Assembly: GCA_035627915.1 (NCBI GenBank) | Contig: DASPKT010000298.1 | Coordinates: 1-13,715 of the forward strand | Direction of reading: 5' to 3' | Length of the DNA: 13,715 bases | Source of the DNA: DASPKT01 sp035627915 | GTDB taxonomy: Bacteria > Pseudomonadota > Alphaproteobacteria > Azospirillales > Azospirillaceae | In this document: positions 1 through 6,134 of the stretch, piece by piece | Layout: each line of letters opens with the position of its first letter | How positions within the stretch are numbered: the first letter of the stretch is position 1 | Program-made: the position numbers and the translations under genes | Notes under the pieces: model-generated | Told to the model about the DNA's origin: nothing | The model's database searches: none | Seen by the model: the letters and a program-made list of their open reading frames with translations, nothing else

Positions 1-48
1 CCACGAATTCGGGTAGGGAGGAGGGGTCGGGCGTCCGGTCCGGGGTAA

Positions 49-630
49 TCAGGCGCGCGGGGCGTGCTTGTTCAGGATGCGCTGCAGGGTCCGGCGGTGC
101 ATCTTCAGCCGGCGCGCGGTCTCCGACACGTTGCGCTCGCATTGCTCGAACACGCGCTGGATATGCTCCCAGCGCACCCGGTCGGCGGACATCGGGTTCT
201 CCGGCGGCGGCGGCAGCGGACCGTCGGCCAGCAGCGCGCTCTCCACCGCGTCGGCGTCGGAGGGCTTGGGCAGGTAGTCCACCGCCCCCGCCTTCACGGC
301 GGCGACCGCGGTGGCGATGTTGCCGTAGCCGGTCAGCATGACGATGCGGGACTCCGGACGGGCGTCGCGCAGCGCCTTCACCACGTCGAGCCCGCTGCCG
401 TCGGCCAGCCGCAGATCCACCACGGCGTAGCGCGGCGCGCTCTCGTGCGCGACCTCGATGCCGAGCTGGACGCTGTCCACCGCCACCACGTCGAAGCCGC
501 GGCGCTCCATGGCGCGGGCGAGGCGGGTGCGGAAGGGCGCGTCGTCGTCGACCAGGAGCAGGCTGCGCGAGGCGTCGCCCGTGAAGGTCAGTTTCACCGT
601 CTCCGGCGTCGTGGTGTCCGCGCTCGTCAT
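49..630 (-). CDS. regA: Redox response regulator, ActR/PrrA/RegA family
   Basis: This 193-aa cytoplasmic protein is a two-component response regulator expected to be phosphorylated by the kinase encoded just upstream (664-1956) and to control genes of redox, carbon, nitrogen or respiratory metabolism. The receiver domain covers about residues 22-135, with acidic residues D28-D30, phosphoacceptor D72 in VVDLRL, T100 and K122 in LPKP. A proline run (about 138-143) forms the linker typical of PrrA/RegA proteins. The C-terminus (about 153-190) is a Fis-type helix-turn-helix with the segment ETARRLKMHRRTLQRIL. Length fits the family (about 180-195 aa). The ATG at 628-630 has only a modest purine-rich stretch upstream (GGGAA). 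It lies 33 bp downstream of the kinase stop, so the two genes are probably one operon. The family is clear; the regulon cannot be read from the sequence. Confidence 0.93.
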   Translation of the reverse strand: MTSADTTTPETVKLTFTGDASRSLLLVDDDAPFRTRLARAMERRGFDVVAVDSVQLGIEVAHESAPRYAVVDLRLADGSGLDVVKALRDARPESRIVMLTGYGNIATAVAAVKAGAVDYLPKPSDADAVESALLADGPLPPPPENPMSADRVRWEHIQRVFEQCERNVSETARRLKMHRRTLQRILNKHAPRA

Positions 631-663
631 GGTGTTCCCGTCTGCACTCTGCCTGGGTCGATT

Positions 664-1956
664 CTACAGGGTGAATCTAGGCATTTGCCAGCGTACGACA
701 ACCAACGCGCCGCCAGCCCTGCCATTCGCGTACGTCACGGCGGCGCCGGTGCGCTCCAGCAGCGTCTGCGCGATGAACAGGCCCAGGCCCATGTTGCCGC
801 CGGCGTCGCGCTGGCCGGCCGTGCGCCCCGAGACGTAAGGCTCGCCCAGCCGGTCGATCAGCGTCGGGGGGAAGCCGGGCCCGTCGTCCTCGATGGTGAG
901 GGTCAGGCCGGGCGGGGCGCAGTCGATCTCCACCAGCACCCGCCCGCGGGCGAACTGCATGGCGTTCTGGAGGTAGTTGCCGAGCCCGTGCAGCACCTCC
1001 GGGCTGTGGCGCACCGACGGGGCCACGCCTTCGGGCGCGTTCAGCACGCGGATGTCGAGCGCCACGCCGGCGCGGCGGTAGGGCTCCGCCGCCTCCTCCA
1101 CCAGGGCCGGCAGGGGCAGCGGCGCGTAGGGCTCGGTGTCGGGGCGGCGGGCCAGCTCGGCCAGGATGTCGCGGCAGCGGGCGGTCTGGCTCTGCAGCAG
1201 CTGGATGTCCTCGGCCCAGGGGCTGTCGGCCGGCACGTCGCGCGCCAGCTCCTTGGCGACCACGGCGATGGTGCCGAGCGGGCTGCCCAGCTCGTGCGCG
1301 GCGGCGGCGGCCAGCGCGCCCACGGCCGACACGCGCTGGGCCCGCGCCAGCGCCATCTGGCTCTCCGCCAAGGCGCCCGACAGGTTGCGGGCGGCCGCCG
1401 CGACCTGGAACACGTAGGCCGCGATGAAGATGGCCGACAGGGTCAGCGCCGACCAGATGCCGAGCCGGTACAGCGGCGGCAGGTGCACCGCGCTGTCCGA
1501 CGGCCAGTTCAGCGGCAGCGCCGCCGCCGCCAGGGTCGACAGGCACAGCACCGCCCAGCCGGTCAGGGCGATGACGGCGTTGCGCGACAGGGCGCTGGCC
1601 GCCACCGTCAGCGGCGCCAGCATCAGCACCGCGAAGGGGTTCTCCAGCCCACCGGTCAGGAACAGCAGCAGGGTCAGCTGCGCCGTGTCGTAGCCGAGGT
1701 ACAGCGCCGCGTCCCGCTCCCCCAGGAAGGGCCGGCGGGCGCGGCGGCGGCCGGCCGCCAGGTTGACCGCGACGGAGGCCGCGATGGCCGCCAGCGCCGG
1801 CCACAGCGGCAGGTCGACGCCGACCAGCGCCTCCACCGCCAGCAGGGTCAGGGCCTGCCCGCAGACCGCGATCCAGCGGATGGCGATCAGGGTGCGGGCG
1901 CTGACGCGCCCCGCCGGGGCGGGGGCCGCCGGCTCGGCCAAGGCGGGTTCCTGCAT
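664..1956 (-). CDS. regB: Redox-sensing histidine kinase, ActS/PrrB/RegB family
   Basis: This is a membrane sensor kinase of 430 aa, the partner of the regulator at 49-630. Hydrophobic segments fill about residues 22-185 (roughly six helices). Between helices is GGLENPF (102-108), which matches the GGxxNPF heptapeptide tied to quinone sensing in RegB. The H-box is AAAHELGSPLGTI with phospho-acceptor H221. C261 in QTARCRDIL sits where RegB carries its redox-active cysteine. The ATPase domain shows N327/N331 (N-box), DDGPG (357-361) and GNMGLGLF (387-394). I chose the ATG at 1954-1956 because GGGGAGG lies 8 nt upstream on the minus strand (plus positions 1965-1971). An in-frame GTG at 2004 would add 16 residues but has no comparable ribosome binding site. 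The gene is divergent from the ABC transporter genes. No senC/sco gene is seen next to it, unlike in Rhodobacter. Confidence 0.93.
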   Translation of the reverse strand: MQEPALAEPAAPAPAGRVSARTLIAIRWIAVCGQALTLLAVEALVGVDLPLWPALAAIAASVAVNLAAGRRRARRPFLGERDAALYLGYDTAQLTLLLFLTGGLENPFAVLMLAPLTVAASALSRNAVIALTGWAVLCLSTLAAAALPLNWPSDSAVHLPPLYRLGIWSALTLSAIFIAAYVFQVAAAARNLSGALAESQMALARAQRVSAVGALAAAAAHELGSPLGTIAVVAKELARDVPADSPWAEDIQLLQSQTARCRDILAELARRPDTEPYAPLPLPALVEEAAEPYRRAGVALDIRVLNAPEGVAPSVRHSPEVLHGLGNYLQNAMQFARGRVLVEIDCAPPGLTLTIEDDGPGFPPTLIDRLGEPYVSGRTAGQRDAGGNMGLGLFIAQTLLERTGAAVTYANGRAGGALVVVRWQMPRFTL

Positions 1957-2066
1957 GCGCGCGACCTCCCCGGAAAACTCGGGCGGTACCCAAAAAGGGT
2001 GCACCCCGGCGGATTTTGAACGGCCGCATACTAGGCAGTCCGTCCCCCCGCGGCCATATCGGTTCC
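1957..2066. promoter_or_regulatory. Divergent promoter region between kinase and ABC ATPase genes
   Basis: This 110-bp region must hold promoters for both directions. Reading leftward, a possible -10 (CAAAAT, plus positions 2013-2018) lies about 50 nt from the kinase start, but I see no good -35. Reading rightward, CATACT (2027-2032) could be a -10, again without a clear -35. A small inverted repeat, ACCC-AAAAA-GGGT (1988-2000), sits in the kinase leader. No perfect RegA-type or FNR-type site was recognised. The promoter assignments are weak. Confidence 0.35.
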
Positions 2067-2100
2067 ATGCATCCCAGTTCCATGCATCCCAGTCCCATGC
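2065..2100 (+). repeat. 15-bp tandem repeat giving three in-frame ATG codons
   Basis: The unit CCATGCATCCCAGTT at 2065-2079 is repeated with one change at 2080-2094. A third, partial copy (CCATGC) begins at 2095. Each unit contains an ATG in the reading frame of the ABC ATPase (2067, 2082, 2097), so 15 bp is exactly five codons and the N-terminus reads MHPSS-MHPSP-MQSGS. None of the three ATGs has an evident Shine-Dalgarno sequence. Confidence 0.9.
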
Positions 2101-2858
2101 AGTCCGGCTCCAGCGCGCCCGCCATCCGGGTTGCCGACCTCGTCAAGCGGTACGGCCCCGTCACCGCCGTCGACGGCATCGCCTTCGAGGTGCCCGCCGG
2201 CGCGACCGTGGCGCTGCTGGGCGGCAACGGCGCCGGCAAGACCACGACGCTGTCCATCCTGCTGGGCCTGCTGCTGCCCTCCGCCGGCCGGGTGGAGGTG
2301 CTGGGCCACGACATGCTGCGCGAGCGCTACCGCGTGCTGCCGCGCATGAACTTCTCCTCGCCCTACGTCGACCTGCCCCACCGGCTGACGGTGGAGGAGA
2401 ACCTGACCGTCTACGCCCACCTCTACGGCCTCACCGGCGTGAAGCGGCGCATCCTGGCGCTGGCGGAGGAGTTGGACGTCGCCCGCTTCCTGTCGCGCCC
2501 GTCGGGTGCCCTGTCGGCGGGGCAGAAGACGCGGGTGGCGCTGGCCAAGGCGCTGCTGAACGAGCCGCAGGTGCTGCTGCTGGACGAGCCGACGGCCAGC
2601 CTGGACCCCGACACCGGCGACTGGATCCGCACCTACCTGGAGGCCTACCGGGCCCGCACCGGCGCTACCATCCTGCTCGCCTCGCACAACATGGCGGAGG
2701 TGGAGCGGCTGTGCGACGGGGTGCTGATGATGAAGGGCGGGCGCATCGTCGACCGCGGCGCCCCGGCGGAGCTGCTGGAGCGCTATGGCCGCGCCACGCT
2801 GGAGGAGGTGTTCCTCGACATCGCCCGCGGCGAGCCGGTGCGCGCCGCCGCCGAGTAG
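2067..2858 (+). CDS. ABC transporter ATP-binding protein (ABC-2 exporter type)
   Basis: This is the ATPase subunit of an ABC-2-type transporter, working at the inner membrane face with the permease at 2943-3785. From the ATG at 2067 it is 263 aa. Motifs are Walker A GGNGAGKTT (52-60), signature LSAGQ (149-153), Walker B LLLDEP (170-175) and H-loop H207 in ASHNM. The usual Q-loop position reads MNFSSPYVDLP, without an obvious glutamine. The start is uncertain: ATGs at 2067, 2082 and 2097 are all in frame in a tandem repeat. The conserved domain begins near residue 19, so any of them would give a working protein. A TTG at 2016 would add 17 unlikely residues. The nearest relatives are probably the NodI/CcmA-like ATPases of multidrug or polysaccharide exporters. 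The substrate cannot be told from the sequence. Confidence 0.9.
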   Translation: MHPSSMHPSPMQSGSSAPAIRVADLVKRYGPVTAVDGIAFEVPAGATVALLGGNGAGKTTTLSILLGLLLPSAGRVEVLGHDMLRERYRVLPRMNFSSPYVDLPHRLTVEENLTVYAHLYGLTGVKRRILALAEELDVARFLSRPSGALSAGQKTRVALAKALLNEPQVLLLDEPTASLDPDTGDWIRTYLEAYRARTGATILLASHNMAEVERLCDGVLMMKGGRIVDRGAPAELLERYGRATLEEVFLDIARGEPVRAAAE

Positions 2859-2942
2859 GCACCCCCGCCCTCCGCATAGGGCTTCCGGCCAGGACGGACG
2901 GCGCGCTTGCCCCGCTTCCCGATCCGGTCTACCTGACGGGGC

Positions 2943-3785
2943 ATGCGCGACCAGCCCGCCGCCCCGTTCCAGCCGCCCGTGCTCGCCCCCTCCTCGGCGC
3001 GCCGGGTCGGGGCCATGGTGCTGCGCCACTGGTACCTGCTGCGCGGTTCCTGGCCGCGGCTGCTGGAGCTGGCCTACTGGCCGACCGTCAACATGCTGCT
3101 GTGGGGCTTCACCTCGCAGTTCCTGTCCACCGACAGCGGCTGGCTGGCGCAGGCCGCCGGGGTGCTTGTCGCGGGCGTGCTGCTGTGGGACGCCGTCGTG
3201 CGCAGCCAGATCGGCTTTTCCATCTCCTTCCTGGAGGAGCTGTGGAGCCGCAACCTCGGCAACCTGTTCGTCAGCCCGTTGCGCCCCGCCGAATGGGCCC
3301 TGGCGCTGGCGGTCATGGCCGGCATCCGCATGGTGCTGGGCCTCTCCGTGCCGGTCCTGCTGGCCATCCCCGTCTTCGGCTTCAACCTGGCCGCCACCTT
3401 CGGCCTGCCGCTGGCCGCCTTCTTCGCCAACCTGATGCTGATGGGCGTGTCGGTCGGCCTCGTCGCCAACGCCGTGGTCCTGCGCCACGGGCTGGGGGCG
3501 GAGAGCTTCGCCTGGATGGCGGTGTTCGTGCTGGCGCCGCTGTCGGCCGTCTACTATCCCGTGACCGCGCTGCCCGACTGGCTGGAGCCGGTGGCGCTGG
3601 CCCTGCCGTCCACGCACGTGTTCGAGGGGATGCGGGCGGTGCTGCTCGACGGCACGGTGCGCTGGGACCGGCTGGCGGCGGCGCTGGGCTTGAACCTTTT
3701 CTACGGCGTCCTGGCCGGCCTATTCTTCGCCCGCACCTTCCGCGGCGCGCGGGAGCGGGGGGCGCTGCTGCAGACCGGGGAGTGA
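2943..3785 (+). CDS. ABC-2 type transporter permease
   Basis: This 280-aa integral membrane protein is the permease partner of the ATPase encoded 84 bp upstream. An N-terminal cytoplasmic stretch with a short amphipathic segment (about 20-40) is followed by about six hydrophobic segments (roughly 42-60, 67-87, 119-145, 147-180, 189-206 and 245-264). The family-typical stretches are SPLRPAEW (111-118), PLSAVYYPVTALP (199-211) and LPSTHVFEGMRA (221-232), which match NodJ-like ABC-2 membrane proteins. The start is the first ATG after an in-frame TGA 9 nt upstream, so it is well fixed, though its ribosome binding site (ACGGGG) is weak and close. Only 3 bp separate its stop from the following small gene, suggesting one transcript. 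The exported substrate is unknown. Confidence 0.88.
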   Translation: MRDQPAAPFQPPVLAPSSARRVGAMVLRHWYLLRGSWPRLLELAYWPTVNMLLWGFTSQFLSTDSGWLAQAAGVLVAGVLLWDAVVRSQIGFSISFLEELWSRNLGNLFVSPLRPAEWALALAVMAGIRMVLGLSVPVLLAIPVFGFNLAATFGLPLAAFFANLMLMGVSVGLVANAVVLRHGLGAESFAWMAVFVLAPLSAVYYPVTALPDWLEPVALALPSTHVFEGMRAVLLDGTVRWDRLAAALGLNLFYGVLAGLFFARTFRGARERGALLQTGE

Positions 3786-3788
3786 GGC

Positions 3789-4208
3789 GTGGCCGGCAAC
3801 CGAAAATACGCAGTCCAGAAGCCCAAGGGCAAGGCGTGGGAGACGCTGTCGCTGGTCGACGACCTCGGCAGCGGCAAGCACGAGTTCACGGAAGCCGTGC
3901 GCCAGCACGGCAAGGGCTATGTCCGCCTGATCCAGGTCGACTTCGAGAGCGAGGAGCCGCTGTCCAACTACGACTGGCGGCTGGTGGAGCTGCACGACCC
4001 CTTCAAGGGCCAGGGCGGCTTCAAGCCGACCGTCATCGCCGGCTCGGAGAAGGCCCGCCCGCCGAAGAAGAAGGCCCCGCCCGCCACCCGGCCCGGCAAG
4101 CCGCGCGGCCCCGGCGACAAGGTGCCGGTCCCGGTCACCACCTACATGGCCGCTTTGCTGTTCGGCGCGCTGGCGGTGCTGCTCTGGGCGTTCTTCTACG
4201 AGTTCTGA
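3789..4208 (+). CDS. Small C-terminally anchored membrane protein, unknown function
   Basis: I do not recognise this 139-aa protein. Residues 1-85 form a compact soluble part with mixed charged and hydrophobic stretches (GYVRLIQVDFES, YDWRLVELHDPF). Residues 86-112 are a Lys/Pro/Arg-rich linker (PPKKKAPPATRPGKPRGPG). A single hydrophobic helix (about 119-136) ends three residues before the C-terminus (YEF). This predicts a tail-anchored inner membrane protein with its soluble part in the cytoplasm. It starts at a GTG (3789-3791), with GGGGAG 7 nt upstream overlapping the end of the permease gene. Such spacing suggests co-expression with the ABC transporter, so it may be an accessory subunit, but that is inference. 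The reading frame is convincing from codon use and tight packing. Confidence 0.75.
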   Translation: MAGNRKYAVQKPKGKAWETLSLVDDLGSGKHEFTEAVRQHGKGYVRLIQVDFESEEPLSNYDWRLVELHDPFKGQGGFKPTVIAGSEKARPPKKKAPPATRPGKPRGPGDKVPVPVTTYMAALLFGALAVLLWAFFYEF

Positions 4209-4218
4209 GGGCGGGTCC

Positions 4219-4247
4219 TTGTGGGTCGCCGACGTCGGTCCTATTGT
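4219..4247 (+). promoter_or_regulatory. Probable sigma-70 promoter of the toxin-antitoxin operon
   Basis: TTGTGG (4219-4224) and TATTGT (4242-4247) are separated by 17 bp, the ideal spacing for a housekeeping promoter. They keep 3/6 and 4/6 consensus positions. The predicted transcription start would fall near 4253-4255, inside the inverted repeat at 4245-4266. A 10-bp palindrome CCGACGTCGG (4229-4238) occupies the spacer. Confidence 0.5.
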
Positions 4248-4266
4248 AGTGACATGTGAGACTACA
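4245..4266. promoter_or_regulatory. Inverted-repeat operator, TGTAGT-N10-ACTACA
   Basis: A perfect 6-bp inverted repeat with a 10-bp gap lies 12 bp before the antitoxin start and overlaps the end of the proposed -10 element. Two more inner base pairs (4253-4254 with 4257-4258) match around the dyad centre. Antitoxins of the Phd/YefM type bind such sites, alone or with toxin, to repress their own operon. That makes this the likely autoregulatory site. Binding is inferred from position and symmetry. Confidence 0.6.
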
Positions 4267-4277
4267 GGCTCCCGGCC

Positions 4278-4523
4278 ATGAAGACCGTCTCCGCGCGCGA
4301 GGCCAACCAGCGCTTCTCCCAGCTCCTCGCCGAGGCGCAGGACGGCGAGCACATCGTCATCACCAAGCACGACCGGCCCGTCGCCGTCCTGAGGCCCTAC
4401 AGCCAGGAGGCGGAAGACCTGCGCCGCGCCGCCGTGGACGAACTGGTCGCGTTCATGAAGACCGGCGTCACGACCGGACTGGGCCCGACCCGCATCTCCC
4501 GGGACGAGATGCACGAACGGTGA
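4278..4523 (+). CDS. Phd/YefM-family antitoxin
   Basis: This 81-aa protein is the antitoxin of a type II toxin-antitoxin pair; it should bind and neutralise the PIN toxin encoded next and repress the operon. The N-terminal half (about 1-42) is the Phd/YefM DNA-binding fold, with the typical pattern TVSAREANQRFSQLLAEA followed by IVITKHDRPVAVLRPY. The C-terminal half (about 43-81) is charged and probably flexible, as expected for the toxin-binding tail. The start ATG at 4278 lacks a strong Shine-Dalgarno sequence. Its stop overlaps the toxin start by 4 nt (GTGA), indicating translational coupling. Antitoxins of this fold pair with either RelE/Doc or PIN toxins; here the partner is clearly PIN. 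Confidence 0.88.
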   Translation: MKTVSAREANQRFSQLLAEAQDGEHIVITKHDRPVAVLRPYSQEAEDLRRAAVDELVAFMKTGVTTGLGPTRISRDEMHER

Positions 4524-4969
4524 CCATCGGCTTCGACACGAACATCCTGATCTATTCGGCCCATGCCGATGAAGGCGAGAAGCACCGGCAGGCCGTGGCG
4601 CTGATCGCCCGCGCCGTCATCGCCGGCCGCTGCATCCTGACGCTTCAGGCTCTCGGCGAATTCTATCACGCAACGACGCGGAAGCTCCGTTTCCCTCCGG
4701 AAACCGCCTACGGCTATGTCAGCCGATGGCAGGCGGCGGTTCCCGTCCAGCAGGCGTCGCCCGAGGACCTTGCGGCCGCCCACGCGGCGGTGACCGGCCA
4801 CGGGCTCAGCTTCTGGGACGCCCTGATCTGGGCCACGAGCCGCCGGGCCGGCGTCTCGCTCCTCTTGTCGGAAGACTTCCAGCACGGCCGCACCCTGGAC
4901 GGGGTGACGTTCGCCAACCCCTTCCAGCCGGAAACAGCCGCCCTCATCGACCGCGAGATCGGCGTCTGA
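4520..4969 (+). CDS. PIN-domain toxin (VapC-like ribonuclease)
   Basis: This 149-aa protein is a PIN-domain nuclease and the toxin of the pair, expected to cut RNA when free of antitoxin. The acidic metal-binding residues are in place: D6 in GFDTNILIY, E47 in LQALGEFYH, D100 in SFWDALIW and E118/D119 in LLSEDFQHG. The start is the GTG at 4520-4522, overlapping the antitoxin stop. No ATG exists in this frame near the N-terminus, and the PIN fold begins exactly here. A longer open frame back to 4256 only reads through the antitoxin gene in another frame. Its stop is 7 bp from the convergent cobT stop. The RNA target cannot be predicted. The segment reads as somewhat less G+C-rich than its neighbours, consistent with acquisition by transfer. 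Confidence 0.9.
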   Translation: MTIGFDTNILIYSAHADEGEKHRQAVALIARAVIAGRCILTLQALGEFYHATTRKLRFPPETAYGYVSRWQAAVPVQQASPEDLAAAHAAVTGHGLSFWDALIWATSRRAGVSLLLSEDFQHGRTLDGVTFANPFQPETAALIDREIGV

Positions 4970-4976
4970 GCCCGCC

Positions 4977-6020
4977 TCAGTGCACCGACCCCACCGGCCC
5001 GGCGTCGGTGCGGTCGCTGACGCCGGCCTCGGCGAAGGTGGCCATGCCGGTGTGGCAGGCGAGAGCGCCCTTCAGCAGCGGGATCGCCAGGGCCGCACCC
5101 GAGCCCTCGCCCAGGCGCATGCCGAAGTCGAACAGCGGCTCCTTGCCGATGGCGCGCAGCAGCCGGGCGTGCCCGGGCTCGGCGGAGCGGTGGGCGACGA
5201 TGCAGTGGTCGAGCGCCCGGGGATCGGCCCGGTACAGCACGGCCGCCGCCGCGGTGCAGGCGAAGCCGTCCAGCACGACCGGCACGCGGGCCAGCCGCGC
5301 CGCCATGACGGCGCCGACGATGGCGGCCAGCTCGTACCCGCCGAGGCGGCGCAGCGCCTCGAACGGCTCGTCCGCCGCCTGCGGGTTGGCGGCGAGCCCG
5401 CCCGCCACGACGGCCGCCTTGCGGGCGACGCCGGCGGCGTCCAGCCCGGTCCCGGGGCCGGCCCAGTCCGCCGCCTCGCCGCCGAACAAGGCGAGGCACA
5501 GGGCGGAGGCGGAGGTAGTGTTGGCGATGCCCATCTCGCCCAGGCACAGCAGGTCCAGCCCGGGCTCCACGGCCATCATGCCGTAGGCGACGGCGCGGGC
5601 GCACTCGCCCTCCTCCATCGCCGGGCCGGCGGTGAAGTCGGCGGTGGGGTTGTCGAGGTCCAGCTCGTAGACGCGCAGGTCGGCGTCCGCCTCGCGGCAG
5701 AGCTGGTTCACCGCGGCGCCGCCGTCGATGAAGTTGCGCACCATCTGCGCCGTGACCTCCTGCGGGAAGGCCGAGACGCCCAGCGCCGCCACGCCGTGGT
5801 TGCCGGCGAAGACGGCGACGCGGGGATGGCGGATCGAGGGCGGGGTGCGCCCCTGCCAGGCGGCCAGCCACTCCGACAGCTGCTCCAGCCGGCCCAGCGC
5901 GCCGCGCGGCTTGGTCAGCTGGTTCTCCCGCTGGACGGCGGCGGTGGTGGCCTCCAGGTCGGGGCCGGGCAGGTCGCGCAGCAGGCGGCGGATCTCGTCG
6001 AGGGAGGCGGGCTCGGTCAT
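4977..6020 (-). CDS. cobT: Nicotinate-nucleotide--dimethylbenzimidazole phosphoribosyltransferase
   Basis: This cytoplasmic enzyme moves phosphoribose from nicotinate mononucleotide to 5,6-dimethylbenzimidazole, giving alpha-ribazole phosphate for the lower ligand of cobalamin. The 347-aa length fits CobT (about 340-360). Recognised stretches are LTKPRGALGRLEQL (35-48), FAGNHGVA (71-78), GEMGIANTTSAS (161-172), HRSAEPGH (277-284) and RLGEGSGAALA (302-312), where E305 corresponds to the catalytic glutamate of the family. The ATG at 6018-6020 is supported by the family N-terminus and a weak upstream GGA. The gene is divergent from cobS (start 6135), leaving 114 bp for both promoters. In that gap I see no cobalamin riboswitch. 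Confidence 0.96.
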   Translation of the reverse strand: MTEPASLDEIRRLLRDLPGPDLEATTAAVQRENQLTKPRGALGRLEQLSEWLAAWQGRTPPSIRHPRVAVFAGNHGVAALGVSAFPQEVTAQMVRNFIDGGAAVNQLCREADADLRVYELDLDNPTADFTAGPAMEEGECARAVAYGMMAVEPGLDLLCLGEMGIANTTSASALCLALFGGEAADWAGPGTGLDAAGVARKAAVVAGGLAANPQAADEPFEALRRLGGYELAAIVGAVMAARLARVPVVLDGFACTAAAAVLYRADPRALDHCIVAHRSAEPGHARLLRAIGKEPLFDFGMRLGEGSGAALAIPLLKGALACHTGMATFAEAGVSDRTDAGPVGSVH

Positions 6021-6134
6021 GGCACGTCCGGAAAGCGGGTGGGGCCCGTGCAACAGGCGGGCGGCGAAGCGGTCCCCCGGCGCCGCACCGGAACGGCGCT
6101 GGCGGGCTGGGGCGTCTTCCCGTATACCGGAACC

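Noticed and set aside
64..2019. Long rightward open frame opposite the two-component genes
   Set aside because: It lacks any recognisable domain, and the leftward frames carry complete kinase and regulator motifs.
2008..2027. RegA-like binding box in the kinase promoter
   Set aside because: The minus strand has GCGGC followed by GTTC and CCGC, but spacing and key bases do not fit the consensus I know, so it is not called.
2016..2066. TTG start extending the ABC ATPase by 17 residues
   Set aside because: The added residues lie outside the domain, no ribosome binding site supports it, and it would consume most of the divergent promoter region.
6021..6134. Possible cobalamin riboswitch between cobT and cobS
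   Set aside because: The gap is only 114 bp, and no B12-box-like conserved core is visible on either strand.
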